64,000 bases of DNA, taken from Pseudomonas tritici. GTDB lineage: Bacteria; Pseudomonadota; Gammaproteobacteria; Pseudomonadales; Pseudomonadaceae. The notes beneath the pieces were generated by a model. The model did no database searches, was not told the origin of the DNA, and saw only the letters and a list, made by a program, of their open reading frames with translations. Location of the stretch: NCBI RefSeq assembly GCF_014268275.3, contig NZ_CP077084.1:2976001-3040000 (forward strand), given 5' to 3'. This document shows, one piece after another, positions 28,228 to 37,713 of this stretch (the stretch's first letter is position 1; each line of letters starts with the position of its first letter). A program made the position numbers and the translations under genes.

Positions 28228-29853
28228 ATGTCCCTTCGTCAGCTGAATATTGCCCCACGAGCGTTTCTCGGATTCGCGTTCATTGCACTGTTAGTGGTTG
28301 TTTTGGGGGTGTTTGCGGTCAACCGCATGACGCAGATACGCCAGTCCTCCATGGACATGGGGACCAACCAACTGCCCAGCGTGACGTTCCTGGGCAACAT
28401 CACTGAAAACGTGCTGCGCCTTCGCATCCTGTCGTTCCGTGTGCTGGTCAATCGCGAACCGGCCGCCCTGCAGGAAGCCGAAACCCGCATAGGTGTGTTA
28501 GCTGATAAGGTCAAGAAGGCCCAGGCTGGCTACGACGAGCTGCCTTCCGGCCCGGAGGAGGCGGCCGTGTACAATGCGTTTGTCACGACGCTGGACAACT
28601 ACCTCAAGGCCCAGGCTGAGATGCTTGCCCTGTCCAAGCAAGGCAAGGTCGATGAAATGCGCGCCCTGATCAACAGTCGCATCAAGGACGGCACCGACCA
28701 GATGGGCGAACAGTTGAACAAGCTGATCGCGCTCAACGCGGCCGATGCCAAGACCGCCGATGCCGAAGCAGGGCAGAGCTATGAAGGTGCGATTACCGGC
28801 GTTATTGCCGTTTCGGTCGCTTCCGCATTGCTCACCGTGCTGCTGGCCTGGCTGCTCACCCGCAGCATCGTCACGCCGCTGCGCAAGGCCCTGGCAGTCG
28901 CCGAAACCATCGCCAGTGGTGACCTCAGCAAACCCATCGAAGACGATGGCAAAGATGAGCCGGCGCGGTTGCTCAGTGCGCTGGCAGCCATGCAAACCAA
29001 CCTGCGCCAGACCATCCAGCATATCGCCGGTTCGGCCACGCAACTGGCCTCCGCTGCTGAAGAGTTGAGCGCGGTCACCGAGGAAGCCTCCAAAGGCCTG
29101 CAACAACAGAACAATGAAATCGACCAGGCCGCGACGGCAGTCAACGAGATGACCGCCGCTGTGGAAGAAGTCGCACGAAATGCTGTGTCGACGTCCGAAG
29201 CGTCCGGGCAGTCCAACCAGGCCGCGCGCGAAGGCCGCGACCGAGTGATGGACACCGTCGGTGCGATCCAGACCATGACCCAGGACGTGCAAAATACCGC
29301 CGTGATGATCGAAGGCCTGGCTACCCAGGGCCGCGACATCGGTAAGGTACTCGACGTGATCCGCGCGATTGCCGAGCAGACCAACCTGCTGGCGCTCAAC
29401 GCCGCCATCGAAGCGGCGCGTGCCGGTGAAGCCGGGCGTGGCTTTGCGGTGGTGGCCGATGAAGTGCGGGCCTTGGCCCATCGCACCGCCCAGTCCACTC
29501 AAGAGATTGAGAAAATGGTCGCCGGTATCCAGAACGGCACCGGTGAAGCCGTGCAATCGATGCAGCAGAGCAACCAACGCACCCAAAACACCCTGGAAAT
29601 GGCCCGCGCCGCCGGGGTGGCTTTGGAGCAGATCACCCAATCCATCAGCCTGATCAACGAACGCAACCTGGTGATCGCCAGTGCCTCGGAAGAGCAGGCC
29701 CAGGTCTCCCGCGAAGTGGACCGCAACCTGGTGAACATCCGCGACCTGGCGACTCAGTCTGCAGCAGGTGCCAACCAGACCAGCGCGGCCAGCCATGAGC
29801 TGTCGCGGTTGGCAGTGGATTTGAATGGGATGGTGGCGCGGTTTGTGATCTAA
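28228..29853 (+). CDS. Methyl-accepting chemotaxis protein
   Basis: A 541-aa chemoreceptor. The first membrane helix is at about 12-30, followed by a four-helix-bundle ligand domain to about 185 and a second helix ([19 protein letters not shown]). A HAMP domain comes next, then the signalling hairpin with the conserved tip [21 protein letters not shown]. The C-terminus has no CheR-binding pentapeptide. The ligand is unknown. No regulatory element was recognised in the upstream gap (27994-28227). Confidence 0.93.
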   Translation: MSLRQLNIAPRAFLGFAFIALLVVVLGVFAVNRMTQIRQSSMDMGTNQLPSVTFLGNITENVLRLRILSFRVLVNREPAALQEAETRIGVLADKVKKAQAGYDELPSGPEEAAVYNAFVTTLDNYLKAQAEMLALSKQGKVDEMRALINSRIKDGTDQMGEQLNKLIALNAADAKTADAEAGQSYEGAITGVIAVSVASALLTVLLAWLLTRSIVTPLRKALAVAETIASGDLSKPIEDDGKDEPARLLSALAAMQTNLRQTIQHIAGSATQLASAAEELSAVTEEASKGLQQQNNEIDQAATAVNEMTAAVEEVARNAVSTSEASGQSNQAAREGRDRVMDTVGAIQTMTQDVQNTAVMIEGLATQGRDIGKVLDVIRAIAEQTNLLALNAAIEAARAGEAGRGFAVVADEVRALAHRTAQSTQEIEKMVAGIQNGTGEAVQSMQQSNQRTQNTLEMARAAGVALEQITQSISLINERNLVIASASEEQAQVSREVDRNLVNIRDLATQSAAGANQTSAASHELSRLAVDLNGMVARFVI

Positions 29854-29872
29854 CAGTCACTGCACGTCAACT

Positions 29873-29959
29873 GTGGGAGCTGGCTTGCCTGCGATAGCAA
29901 TCTGTCAGTCAGTACTTCAATGACTGATCTACCGCTATCGCAGGCAAGCCAGCTCCCAC
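29873..29959. repeat. REP doublet
   Basis: GTGGGAGCTGGCTTGCCTGCGATAG and its inverted partner CTATCGCAGGCAAGCCAGCTCCCAC, arranged head to head across about 35 bases. This is a typical pseudomonad REP pair, between the chemoreceptor and kguD genes. Confidence 0.9.
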
Positions 29960-29984
29960 ATTGGTTTTTGTGGTGTGTCAGGGG

Positions 29985-30962
29985 TTAGCGTTTCCAAGCC
30001 CCTGGATTTACCAGGTTTCGCGGCTTTTCCCCGGCCAACGCCTGCAACAGATTATCCACCGCACATTGGGCCATTGCCTCCCGCGTCTCATGGGTCGCCG
30101 AGCCGATATGCGGCGTGGCCACCACATTGTTCAAGCGCAACAAAGGCGAATCGTGATTCAGCGGCTCGCGCTCAAACACATCCAACCCTGCCGCCCGAAT
30201 CGTGCGCTGTTGCAGCGCTTCGACCAGCGCCGCCTCATCCACCACTTTGCCCCGCGAGATATTGATAAAGATCGTCTCCGGGCCCATCAGTGCAAACGCC
30301 TCCGCGCCAATCAATTTCTCGGTTTCAGCGGTGAGCGGCAGGGTCAGGCAGACAAAGTCGGCCTGTTGCAGCAAGTCGTTCAAGCTGCGGTACTGCGCGC
30401 CAAAGCGTGCTTCCACCGCCGGCTTGGGCGAGTGGCTGTGGTAGATCACCGGCATGCCAAACCCAAAATGCCCACGCTGGGCCAAGGCTTCGCCGATGCG
30501 GCCCATGCCGATGATGCCCAGGGTCTTGCCATGCACGTCGCTGCCGAAATGCGCCGGGCCAACGTTTTTGTTCCACTGGCCGGCGCGCACCATATCCGCC
30601 AGTTCGACCACACGCCGGGCCGTCGCGAGGATCAGCGCAAAGCCTGTGTCGGCGGTGGTTTCGGTGAGCACGTCCGGGGTGTTGCTGAGCAGGATGCCGC
30701 GCCTCGTCAGGTAGTCGATATCGTAGTTGTCGACACCCACCGACACACTGGCGATCGCTTCCAACTGCGGCGCCAGATCGAGCAGTTTTGCATCCAGGCG
30801 CAGGCTGGCCCCCAGCAGGCCATGGGCGCCGGGCAGGGCGTCGCGCAGCTTGGCCAGGCCAGCGTCATCCAGCGCTTCGATCAGCGTGACGTCGGCCTTT
30901 TCATGCAGGCGCGCCATCAGCGGCGCGGACAGTTTCTTGTACAACACGACAGACTTTTTCAT
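29985..30962 (-). CDS. kguD: 2-keto-6-phosphogluconate reductase KguD
   Basis: D-2-hydroxyacid dehydrogenase of 325 aa (GhrB-like). The NAD(P) motif is GIIGMGRIGEALAQR, and the catalytic Arg, Glu and His are in NISRGKVVDE, LDVFEREP and TPHIGSATHE. In the kgu pathway it reduces 2-keto-6-phosphogluconate to 6-phosphogluconate, feeding the Entner-Doudoroff route. Its start overlaps the kguT stop by four bases (ATGA). It is the last gene of kguEKTD. Confidence 0.9.
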   Translation of the reverse strand: MKKSVVLYKKLSAPLMARLHEKADVTLIEALDDAGLAKLRDALPGAHGLLGASLRLDAKLLDLAPQLEAIASVSVGVDNYDIDYLTRRGILLSNTPDVLTETTADTGFALILATARRVVELADMVRAGQWNKNVGPAHFGSDVHGKTLGIIGMGRIGEALAQRGHFGFGMPVIYHSHSPKPAVEARFGAQYRSLNDLLQQADFVCLTLPLTAETEKLIGAEAFALMGPETIFINISRGKVVDEAALVEALQQRTIRAAGLDVFEREPLNHDSPLLRLNNVVATPHIGSATHETREAMAQCAVDNLLQALAGEKPRNLVNPGAWKR

Positions 30963-32251
30963 GAGGGCTTTACCTTCAACTCCAGGGTTGGCGCCGGCGA
31001 GCGGTCGCTGGCGCCGGGCTTGAGGAAAATCGTCAGCACCACCGCAAACATGAGCGCGCCGCTCATCAGCAGGTACGAGGCGCCGGGCGAGCCGGTGCTG
31101 CTATTGAGGTAACCCACCAGGTACGAACCGCCGAACGAACCGAGGGCGCCCATGCTGTTGATCAGTGCCATGGCGCCCCCGGCGACGTTGGCCGGCAGGA
31201 TTTCCGGGACGATGGCGAAAAACGGACCGTAGGGCGCATACATGCAGGCGCCGGCAATCACCAGCAAGGTGTACGACCACCAGAAGTGTTCGGCGCCCAG
31301 TACGTAGGATGCGTAGAAAGCGATGGCGGCAATCAGCAGCGGCGGCCACACAAAACGCTTACGTTTTTGCAGCTTGTCCGAACCCCAGGAGACGACGAGC
31401 ATGCCGATCACCGCCGCCAGATACGGCAGCGCCGACAGCCAGCCGGCCTCGACCATGTCCATCTGCAAGCCGGCCTTGAGAATCGACGGCAGCCACAGCA
31501 CAAAACCGTACACGCCGATGCTCCAGCAGAAAAATTGCAGCGCGAGGATGATCACCTTGGGCGAACGGAAGGCTTCGGCGTAGTTCTTCACTGCTTTGAT
31601 GCCGACCTGTTCAGCGGCCAGCGCGGTTTCCAGGTCTTGTTTCTCAGTATCGCTGAGCCACTTGGCATCCTTTGGACGCTCATCGGCCAGCTTCCACCAG
31701 ATAAACGCCCACAGCACCGCTGGCAGGCCCTCGATAATAAACATCCAGCGCCAGCTGAAATGCTGCACCAGATAGCCCGACACCACCGACATCCACAGCA
31801 TGGTCACCGGGTTGCCAAGGATCAGGAAGGTGTTCGCGCGGGAACGTTCGGCACGTGTGAACCAGTGGCACAGGTACACCAGCATGGCCGGCATCACCGC
31901 CGCTTCCACCACGCCCAGCATGAAACGGATTACGATCAGCATGTAGGCGTTGGACACCACGCCGGTCAGGGTAGCCAGGCCGCCCCACAGGATCAGGCTG
32001 ACAAAAATCAGTTTTTTAACGCTGCGCTTTTGCGCGTAGATCGCGCCCGGCACCTGGAAGAAAAAGTAACCGAGGAAAAACAGTGCACCCAGCAACGACG
32101 ACATGCCGGGGGTGATCATCAGGTCTTCGGCCATGCCGGAGGCGGCGGCGAAGCCATAGTTGGCGCGGTCCAGGTACGCCAGGCTGTAGGTGATAAACAC
32201 GATAGGCATGATGTACCACCAACGGCGGGTGGCGAGTTTCACGGTTTCCAT
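30959..32251 (-). CDS. kguT: 2-ketogluconate MFS transporter KguT
   Basis: A 430-aa inner-membrane transporter with 12 predicted helices, of the anion:cation symporter (D-galactonate/GudP-like) group. It has the opening RRWWYIMPIVFITYSLAYLDRANYGFA and the loop motif GAIYAQKRSVKKLI. The central cytoplasmic loop is long and charged. Position between kguK and kguD identifies the substrate as 2-ketogluconate by comparison with the P. aeruginosa operon. Confidence 0.9.
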   Translation of the reverse strand: METVKLATRRWWYIMPIVFITYSLAYLDRANYGFAAASGMAEDLMITPGMSSLLGALFFLGYFFFQVPGAIYAQKRSVKKLIFVSLILWGGLATLTGVVSNAYMLIVIRFMLGVVEAAVMPAMLVYLCHWFTRAERSRANTFLILGNPVTMLWMSVVSGYLVQHFSWRWMFIIEGLPAVLWAFIWWKLADERPKDAKWLSDTEKQDLETALAAEQVGIKAVKNYAEAFRSPKVIILALQFFCWSIGVYGFVLWLPSILKAGLQMDMVEAGWLSALPYLAAVIGMLVVSWGSDKLQKRKRFVWPPLLIAAIAFYASYVLGAEHFWWSYTLLVIAGACMYAPYGPFFAIVPEILPANVAGGAMALINSMGALGSFGGSYLVGYLNSSTGSPGASYLLMSGALMFAVVLTIFLKPGASDRSPAPTLELKVKPS

Positions 32252-32296
32252 GGAGTTGCTCCTGAGCTTGTTGTAGTTGTGGCAACAGGGTGTGGG

Positions 32297-33238
32297 TTAC
32301 GCGACGGATCGGGTGGGTAACTCTGAACGGGTGGGCAAACCCTCCATGTCGCCACGGCTCTGCACGGCGCGGCTGCCTATCCAGTTGCCGCGCCGAACCG
32401 CCTCGGGGAAGCTGAGGTTTTCCAGCAGAGCGCTGATCATGCCCACGGCAAAACCGTCACCGGCGCCGACCGTGTCCACGACCTTGTCCACCCGCACGGC
32501 GGCGACAAAGCCTTGGTCCATCTGGGTGCGGTAGTAGGCGCCGTCCGGGCCGAGCTTGATGGCCACGGCTTCGGCGCCCTGGTCGAGGTAGAACGCGGCG
32601 ATGTCGGCCGGGTCATCGAAACCGGTGAGCAAACGGCCTTCACTCAACCCCGGCAGCACCCAATCAGCAAGAGCCGCGAGGGCGTTGATTTCGCGGATCA
32701 TCGTTTGTTGGTCGGGCCACAGCGACGGGCGCAGGTTGGGGTCGAACGACACGCTGCGCCCGGCCTTGCGCATTTGTGTCATCAATTCGGTGGACAGCTC
32801 ACGCGTCGCCTCAGACAACGCCGGCGGAATACCGGTGGCATGCAGATGGCGGGCTTGCAGCAAGGCAGGGCTGATGGCCGCGATCGACAGATGGCTGGCC
32901 GCTGAACCCTTGCGAAAGTACTCCACTTGGGGATCATCGCCGTCCTCTTCGCGGGACTTGAGCTGAAAACCGGTGGGGTGCAACGTATCGACCGCCACAT
33001 GCCGGCAATCCAGGCCTTCTTTCTTCAGGGTGTCGACCACAAAACGCCCGAGGGAATCGTTGCCCACCCGGCTCAGCCAGGCCACGTTGAAGCCCAGGCG
33101 CGACAGGCCAATCGCGACGTTGCTGTCGGCGCCCGCGATGCGTTTATGGAATTGGGCCACGTCGGCCAGATCGCCGGTTTGCTCGGCGACAAACATCGCC
33201 ATGGTTTCACCAAACGAGAGGATATCGATCTCAGACAT
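32297..33238 (-). CDS. kguK: 2-ketogluconate kinase KguK
   Basis: PfkB-family sugar kinase of 313 aa. The start motif is DILSFGETMAMFV, and the anion-hole/catalytic signature DTVGAGDGFAVG is near residue 250. It phosphorylates 2-ketogluconate to 2-keto-6-phosphogluconate. The start at 33238 has GGAG seven bases upstream and overlaps the kguE stop by eight bases. Confidence 0.9.
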   Translation of the reverse strand: MSEIDILSFGETMAMFVAEQTGDLADVAQFHKRIAGADSNVAIGLSRLGFNVAWLSRVGNDSLGRFVVDTLKKEGLDCRHVAVDTLHPTGFQLKSREEDGDDPQVEYFRKGSAASHLSIAAISPALLQARHLHATGIPPALSEATRELSTELMTQMRKAGRSVSFDPNLRPSLWPDQQTMIREINALAALADWVLPGLSEGRLLTGFDDPADIAAFYLDQGAEAVAIKLGPDGAYYRTQMDQGFVAAVRVDKVVDTVGAGDGFAVGMISALLENLSFPEAVRRGNWIGSRAVQSRGDMEGLPTRSELPTRSVA

Positions 33239-34013
33239 GCGCATTCTCCGCACGAGGTTGGCCCAGCAGGGTGAGGGCGGCGACTTGCTGCGCGGTGATT
33301 TCGATCAAGTCATCACCTTGCAGCGGAAATTCCACGGCCCGGGTAATACCTGGAGTCATGTGTTTGAGCAGTTGTTCCCACAGATGCAGGTCGGTGGCGC
33401 CAGGCGGCAGGGCGACCAACTTGCCATCTGCGCGGCGGGCCACCGCCTTGCAGTGCAGGTAATCCACATGTCGGCCCAGCAGGCGTGCGGCGGTGAGGGC
33501 GGATTGGTCCTGCCATTGCCAGTTGCCGATATCGAAAGTCATTTTCACCGGTAGGCCGAGGCGTTCCACCTCGGTGAAGAAACGTTGCATTGGCTCGATC
33601 CGGCCGCCGTGCAGGGTCTGGTCGTTCTCTACCAGCAGTTGGACCGGGTGGCGGCTGAGCAGGGCGTGCAAGCTTTCCAGGTCGTTGGTGTCGGTGAAGT
33701 AGCCGAGGGAAACTTTCAACCAGCGTGAGCCAAACGCCTGCGCCCGATCCAGGGTCGCCGCGAGTTCGGCATTGGGTTGGGCGCGGCCGGCGACCCAGAG
33801 CTCTAAGGGGGACGAGAACACCGATTCCAGAGCCTGCTGCGCCGCGGCCTGGGCCAGTTCGGTAGGCTGTTCATCCGTTAAAAGCTCTTCGCGCCATTCG
33901 ATGCGCTGGGCGCCGGCGGCGGTGAGTATCTCGACAAAACTCAATTGGCCCTGCTGGCGTACCAAGTCGGCGCCGTAGCTGGAAAGGCTGATGGAAACGG
34001 GGTATTTATGCAT
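33231..34013 (-). CDS. kguE: KguE, sugar isomerase/epimerase-like protein
   Basis: A 260-aa TIM-barrel protein of the xylose isomerase-like superfamily. Metal-ligand-type segments are visible: VENDQT, TFDIGNWQWQ and DYLHCKAV. It is the first gene of the kgu operon, and a PtxS palindrome sits 14 bases before its start. Its enzymatic role in 2-ketogluconate use has not been firmly established in the family. Confidence 0.88.
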   Translation of the reverse strand: MHKYPVSISLSSYGADLVRQQGQLSFVEILTAAGAQRIEWREELLTDEQPTELAQAAAQQALESVFSSPLELWVAGRAQPNAELAATLDRAQAFGSRWLKVSLGYFTDTNDLESLHALLSRHPVQLLVENDQTLHGGRIEPMQRFFTEVERLGLPVKMTFDIGNWQWQDQSALTAARLLGRHVDYLHCKAVARRADGKLVALPPGATDLHLWEQLLKHMTPGITRAVEFPLQGDDLIEITAQQVAALTLLGQPRAENAHV

Positions 34014-34026
34014 TGTTGTGTACCTC

Positions 34027-34040
34027 TGAAACCGGTTTCA
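34027..34040. promoter_or_regulatory. PtxS operator upstream of kguE
   Basis: The perfect 14-bp palindrome TGAAACCGGTTTCA is identical to the PtxS site described in pseudomonads. Its place next to the kguE start fits repression relieved by 2-ketogluconate. Confidence 0.93.
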
Positions 34041-34072
34041 TTTTTATACGAAAATGTTGAAACAAGAGTGGC

Positions 34073-34161
34073 GTAGCAGCTGTCGAGCCCCGGCGAGGCT
34101 GCGTCAGCGGTGTCTCTGATGTACCGCCGACGCAGCCTCGCTCGGGCTCGACAGCTGCTAC
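34073..34161. repeat. GTAGCAGC-type inverted repeat element
   Basis: An 89-base element with complementary ends GTAGCAGCTGTCGAGCCC and GGGCTCGACAGCTGCTAC, plus an inner GAGGCTGCGTC/GACGCAGCCTC pair. It fills the gap between kguE and ptxS and reaches into the ptxS stop codon. It resembles the R0-type intergenic repeats of P. fluorescens. Confidence 0.88.
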
Positions 34162-35192
34162 GGGGTGTTTCCTCGCTGAGGCTGGGTTGAGCCGCGAATG
34201 ATCAGTTGTGGCAAGAAATCCACGGTACGCGTTGGCTCGGTATCGCCGCGCAATCGCTTGAGCAAACAGTCGAACGCCGTGGCGCCAATCGCCTCGGTCG
34301 GCTGGGCGAGGGCGGTGATGCCAGTGCCCACCAGCGGGTACCAATCCAGGTCATCCAGGGCGATCAGACCGACATCCTCAAACAGGTTGCAGCCTAGATT
34401 CTTGAGCGCACGGGTACAGGCCAGCGCGGCGACGCCGTTCGCGCAGAACAACGCTTTGGCGCCGGGTTTGGCAAGAAAAGTGCGCAGATGAGTTTCCAGC
34501 TCGCCATCCAGCTCCAGTACCGCACCGGTCAACGCCGGGCGGCTGGCAACCTCAGCCTTGAAGCTCTCCAGGCGCTCCAACCGCGAACTGGTGCCGTCGG
34601 TGGCTTCGCTCACCAGCAGCACATCGCGGTAACCCTGTTGCTCCAGGTGTTCCACCGCCATACGCACCGCCGCCGGGTTGTCCAGGCCGACCAGGTCGCT
34701 GTGCAGCGGTTCGACCTTGCGGTCCACCAGCACCAGTGGCATTTCCCGTTGCAGTTCCAGCAGTTGGTCCACGTGATGGCCGAGGGTGTTCACGATCAAC
34801 CCTTCGATGTTGTACGAACGCAGCGCCGCCAAGTGCTGGCGTTCTTGCTCGTCGTCGCGGTCGGTGTTGCACACCACCAGGCTGTAGCCGTGCTGGCGGC
34901 AGGCGGTTTCGACGCCGTGCATCACGGCAATGGAATAGGGGTTGCGGATATCGGCCACCAACATCCCGATCAGGCGGGTGCGGCCGCGTTTCAGGCCTCG
35001 GGCCATCTGGTTGGGACGGTAGCCAAGGTGTTCGATGGCTTGCTCGATGCGCAGGGCAATGGCATCGGAGAGCAGGGCGCGGTCGTCGCCGATAAAGCGC
35101 GACACGCTGGCCTTGGACACGCCGGCGCGCTCGGCCACGTCAAGCATGGTCACACGGCTGCGCTGGGCGGCAGAAAAGTTGTTCACGGTCAT
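34158..35192 (-). CDS. ptxS: LacI-family repressor PtxS
   Basis: A 344-aa LacI/GalR regulator. The helix-turn-helix is at residues 15-40 (TMLDVAERAGVSKASVSRF), with the hinge region NQMARGLKRGRT and a periplasmic-binding-like effector domain. PtxS binds 2-ketogluconate and represses the kgu genes and itself; identical operators lie upstream of both units here. The stop codon TAG comes from the adjoining repeat element. The partner gene ptxR known from P. aeruginosa is not next door. Confidence 0.93.
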   Translation of the reverse strand: MTVNNFSAAQRSRVTMLDVAERAGVSKASVSRFIGDDRALLSDAIALRIEQAIEHLGYRPNQMARGLKRGRTRLIGMLVADIRNPYSIAVMHGVETACRQHGYSLVVCNTDRDDEQERQHLAALRSYNIEGLIVNTLGHHVDQLLELQREMPLVLVDRKVEPLHSDLVGLDNPAAVRMAVEHLEQQGYRDVLLVSEATDGTSSRLERLESFKAEVASRPALTGAVLELDGELETHLRTFLAKPGAKALFCANGVAALACTRALKNLGCNLFEDVGLIALDDLDWYPLVGTGITALAQPTEAIGATAFDCLLKRLRGDTEPTRTVDFLPQLIIRGSTQPQRGNTP

Positions 35193-35218
35193 CGACCTTC
35201 TATTTTTATTGGAATGAC

Positions 35219-35232
35219 TGAAACCGGTTTCA
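35219..35232. promoter_or_regulatory. PtxS operator upstream of ptxS
   Basis: A second perfect TGAAACCGGTTTCA, 27 bases upstream of the ptxS start, indicating autoregulation. Confidence 0.92.
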
Positions 35233-35294
35233 GGAAACCATCAAATGAGGAAAGTCGTCAAGTTGTTGTAGGACAGAGTCAGATAGCCGGTGCG

Positions 35295-35882
35295 TCAAAC
35301 CACCACACTCAGCCAGGTCGCGACCAGCAACAACAGGGCCATGCCTCGGTTGAAACGCTGCATGGCCTTGGCCGAACGAAACACCCTAGCCGACCCGGCG
35401 CCCAACAGCGCCCAGGTGCCCAGGCACGGCAGCGAGATCAGGAAAAACACCAGGGACAGGTACACCACCTGGCTCTGGCGATCAGCACCATTGCCGGCAA
35501 ACACACTGACTACCGCGAGGGCCATCATCCAGGTCTTCGGGTTGATCAATTGCAGGCTGGCCGCGCCGATCAGGCCCAGAGGCTTTTCGGGGGTATCCAC
35601 TTCGAGGGCCTTTGCAGGTGCGCTGAAGATCTGCCAGGCCAGGTAACTCAGCCAGGCGACGCCGATCCATTGCATGGCCATCTGCACTGTTGGCAACTGC
35701 ACCAACGACTGGCCAACGCCGCTCCCCACCAGCAATACAAGGCTCGCAGCTCCGGCGCAGGCGCCGAGAATGATCGGCAAAGCGGCTTTGAAACCATGAC
35801 GCGCGCTGTTACTCAGGATCAGGATGTTGGTCGGGCCGGGGGTGATAGACGCAACAAAAGCAAACAGCATGAACGGCAACAT
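35295..35882 (-). CDS. LysE/RhtB-family amino-acid exporter
   Basis: A 195-aa membrane protein with about six hydrophobic segments. It has the LysE opening FAFVASITPGPTNILILSNSARHG and the mid-protein LQLINPKTWMMAL, both family hallmarks. GGAG lies nine bases before the ATG. It is next to a disrupted AraC regulator gene that was probably its co-inherited regulator. The substrate is unknown. Confidence 0.9.
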   Translation of the reverse strand: MLPFMLFAFVASITPGPTNILILSNSARHGFKAALPIILGACAGAASLVLLVGSGVGQSLVQLPTVQMAMQWIGVAWLSYLAWQIFSAPAKALEVDTPEKPLGLIGAASLQLINPKTWMMALAVVSVFAGNGADRQSQVVYLSLVFFLISLPCLGTWALLGAGSARVFRSAKAMQRFNRGMALLLLVATWLSVVV

Positions 35883-35936
35883 GGCAGCAGACTCCGAAAG
35901 ACCAAGCGATGGTGTCGATCTTCACAAGCCTGTGCG

Positions 35937-36776
35937 TCACCTGTCTGGAAGATTTGAGCAGCGCTTGCGGTACGCCGCAGGCGTGAGGCCGTAGGCGCGC
36001 ACAAACCAGCGGCCCAGATGGCTCTGGTCGGCAAAGCCCAGGGCAATCGCTACGTCTGCCGGTTGTTCGCCCTTGGCCAGCAAGTGCCGGGCACGGGCCA
36101 GGCGCAGTTGCACCAGGTAAGCGTGGGGAGGTAGGCCAAACGCGCTTTTGAAGGCGCGGCTCAGGCGGAAACGGTCGACGCCGCAGGCCAGGGCCAGTTC
36201 GTCCATACCCACATCAACGTGCAGATGGGAATGCAGGTATTCGCGCGCCTTGTGTGCCACCAGCGGCAATCGTGGATCTTCACGGTAACGGGTGCGCCAA
36301 TAGAGTTGGCCGGTGAGACGTTCGAGTAAGTGGTCCATGGCCTGTTGCCGAACGATACGCAGCTCACCGCAGTGCAAGGTCTGGAAGGCTTGGCTGGTGG
36401 CCAGGGCCAAGCGTGGGTCGCTGGTCAAGGTGCTGGCGAAACCCAGTTGGCTGCCCTGCGGTGCCTCTTCGAACACTGCACTTACTTCCCGCGCCAACTA
36501 GTGAGGGTCGAGGTAAAGCATGTGGTAGGTAAACCCGTCGGCGGTGGGCGCGTCGCCGTCATGCAGCTCGCCGGGTTCCACCAGAAACACTTGGCCGGGC
36601 ACGCTGTTGTGGCGGGCGCGGCGACAGTTGAATTGCTGCACGCCTTGTTCGGTAACGCCGATCAGATAGCTGTCGTGCCAGTGCGGGTCGTAGGCGTGGC
36701 CTTCAAAGTGCGCGCGCAGGGTCTCGATGCCGGTGTCGGCGTCCTGGGACAGGTCGATCCAATTGTGCGCGGCCAT
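35937..36776 (-). pseudogene. AraC-family regulator interrupted by an in-frame amber codon
   Basis: Two open frames in the same reading frame, 36776-36501 and 36497-35937, are separated only by TAG at 36500-36498. The first part is an AraC cupin arm (HWHDSYLIGVTEQGVQQF to MLYLDPH). The second part holds the rest of the sensor domain and the complete double helix-turn-helix (VGMDELALACGVDRFRLSRAF and ADVAIALGFADQSHLGRWF). The residue at the break is probably Trp (TGG to TAG) or Gln. Unless suppressed or reinitiated, the regulator is inactive. A sequencing error is the main alternative. Confidence 0.82.
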
Positions 36777-36849
36777 AAAACACCGAGGCGGAATAAGTGA
36801 GGCTATTAGCGCCCGGCGCTTGATGGGCGTCTAGAAGGTTTGTGCAGCG

Positions 36850-37491
36850 TCAACCGAACAGCCCGGCGGCGATATTGATCGAGAAGCCCAGGATCGCGGT
36901 ATTGAATAGAAAACCGATCAGCGATTGCCCCAGCACGACTTTACGCATGCCACGGGTGGCGACGCCCACGTCGGAGGTCTGTACCGCCACGCCGATGGTG
37001 AAGGAGAAGTACAGAAAGTCCCAATAGTTAGGCGTCAGCAAACCTTCGGCAAAACGCAACGCCGGCTCCTTGCCGCCCCAGGTGTAATACAGGCGCGCGT
37101 AATGCACGCTGAAAATCACCCCAATCAGCAACCATGAGCCGATCACCGTCAGCCCGGTAAAGCCGTAGTGCAGCAGGCGCTCAGAGGTGGCCAGGTCCTT
37201 GCTGCCGACCAGTTCGAAGGTAATGGTTGCCAGGCTGGCGATGGCGGCGATGCACACCGTGAACAGGACCGAACCGGCGTTTTCATCTTCGATCTCGGCG
37301 ATGCGCTTGACGTCCTCGGCCTTGGCACGACGGGTCAGCCACAGCATCAGCACCAGGTAGGTCCAGACCCCGGCGTTCCAGCCGATGAGGATTTTGCTGA
37401 CGAGCGTATCGGCGGGCGCCAGGATGCCCACGGCAAGCCCGAACACGGCGGCGGCGGAGAGGCGAGGGTGGGTGCGGGCGAGGAAGGGCAT
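36850..37491 (-). CDS. DUF1345 membrane protein
   Basis: A 213-aa inner-membrane protein with about five or six helices. It has the family segment [55 protein letters not shown]. The motif [13 protein letters not shown] resembles the pore helix and filter of two-pore-type ion channels, and the following helix fits an inner gate helix. The ion and physiological role are unknown. It is a single gene followed by REP sequences. Confidence 0.82.
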   Translation of the reverse strand: MPFLARTHPRLSAAAVFGLAVGILAPADTLVSKILIGWNAGVWTYLVLMLWLTRRAKAEDVKRIAEIEDENAGSVLFTVCIAAIASLATITFELVGSKDLATSERLLHYGFTGLTVIGSWLLIGVIFSVHYARLYYTWGGKEPALRFAEGLLTPNYWDFLYFSFTIGVAVQTSDVGVATRGMRKVVLGQSLIGFLFNTAILGFSINIAAGLFG

Positions 37492-37569
37492 GGTGGCTCA
37501 CTGCTTACTGTTTGTGAGCACCATAGCTTATTCGACTGAACGCGATCATGAATGTGATCAATAACCCCT

Positions 37570-37681
37570 GTGGGAGCTGGCTTGCCTGCGATGGCTGCTT
37601 GTCAGGCGACCGGGCCTTATGTGTGTAAACCGATTTAAATGTGGGAGCGAGCAAGTCGAATCGTCGCACCGCCGCTCCCAC
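37570..37681. repeat. REP sequences, one half-element and one short hairpin
   Basis: GTGGGAGCTGGCTTGCCTGCGATGGC at 37570 is a lone REP half. GTGGGAGCG at 37641 with CGCTCCCAC at 37673 forms a second hairpin followed by ATTTTTG. Both lie between DUF1345 and the RND gene. Confidence 0.8.
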
Positions 37682-37713
37682 ATTTTTGATCCAGTACCCA
37701 TTCAAGGATGGGT

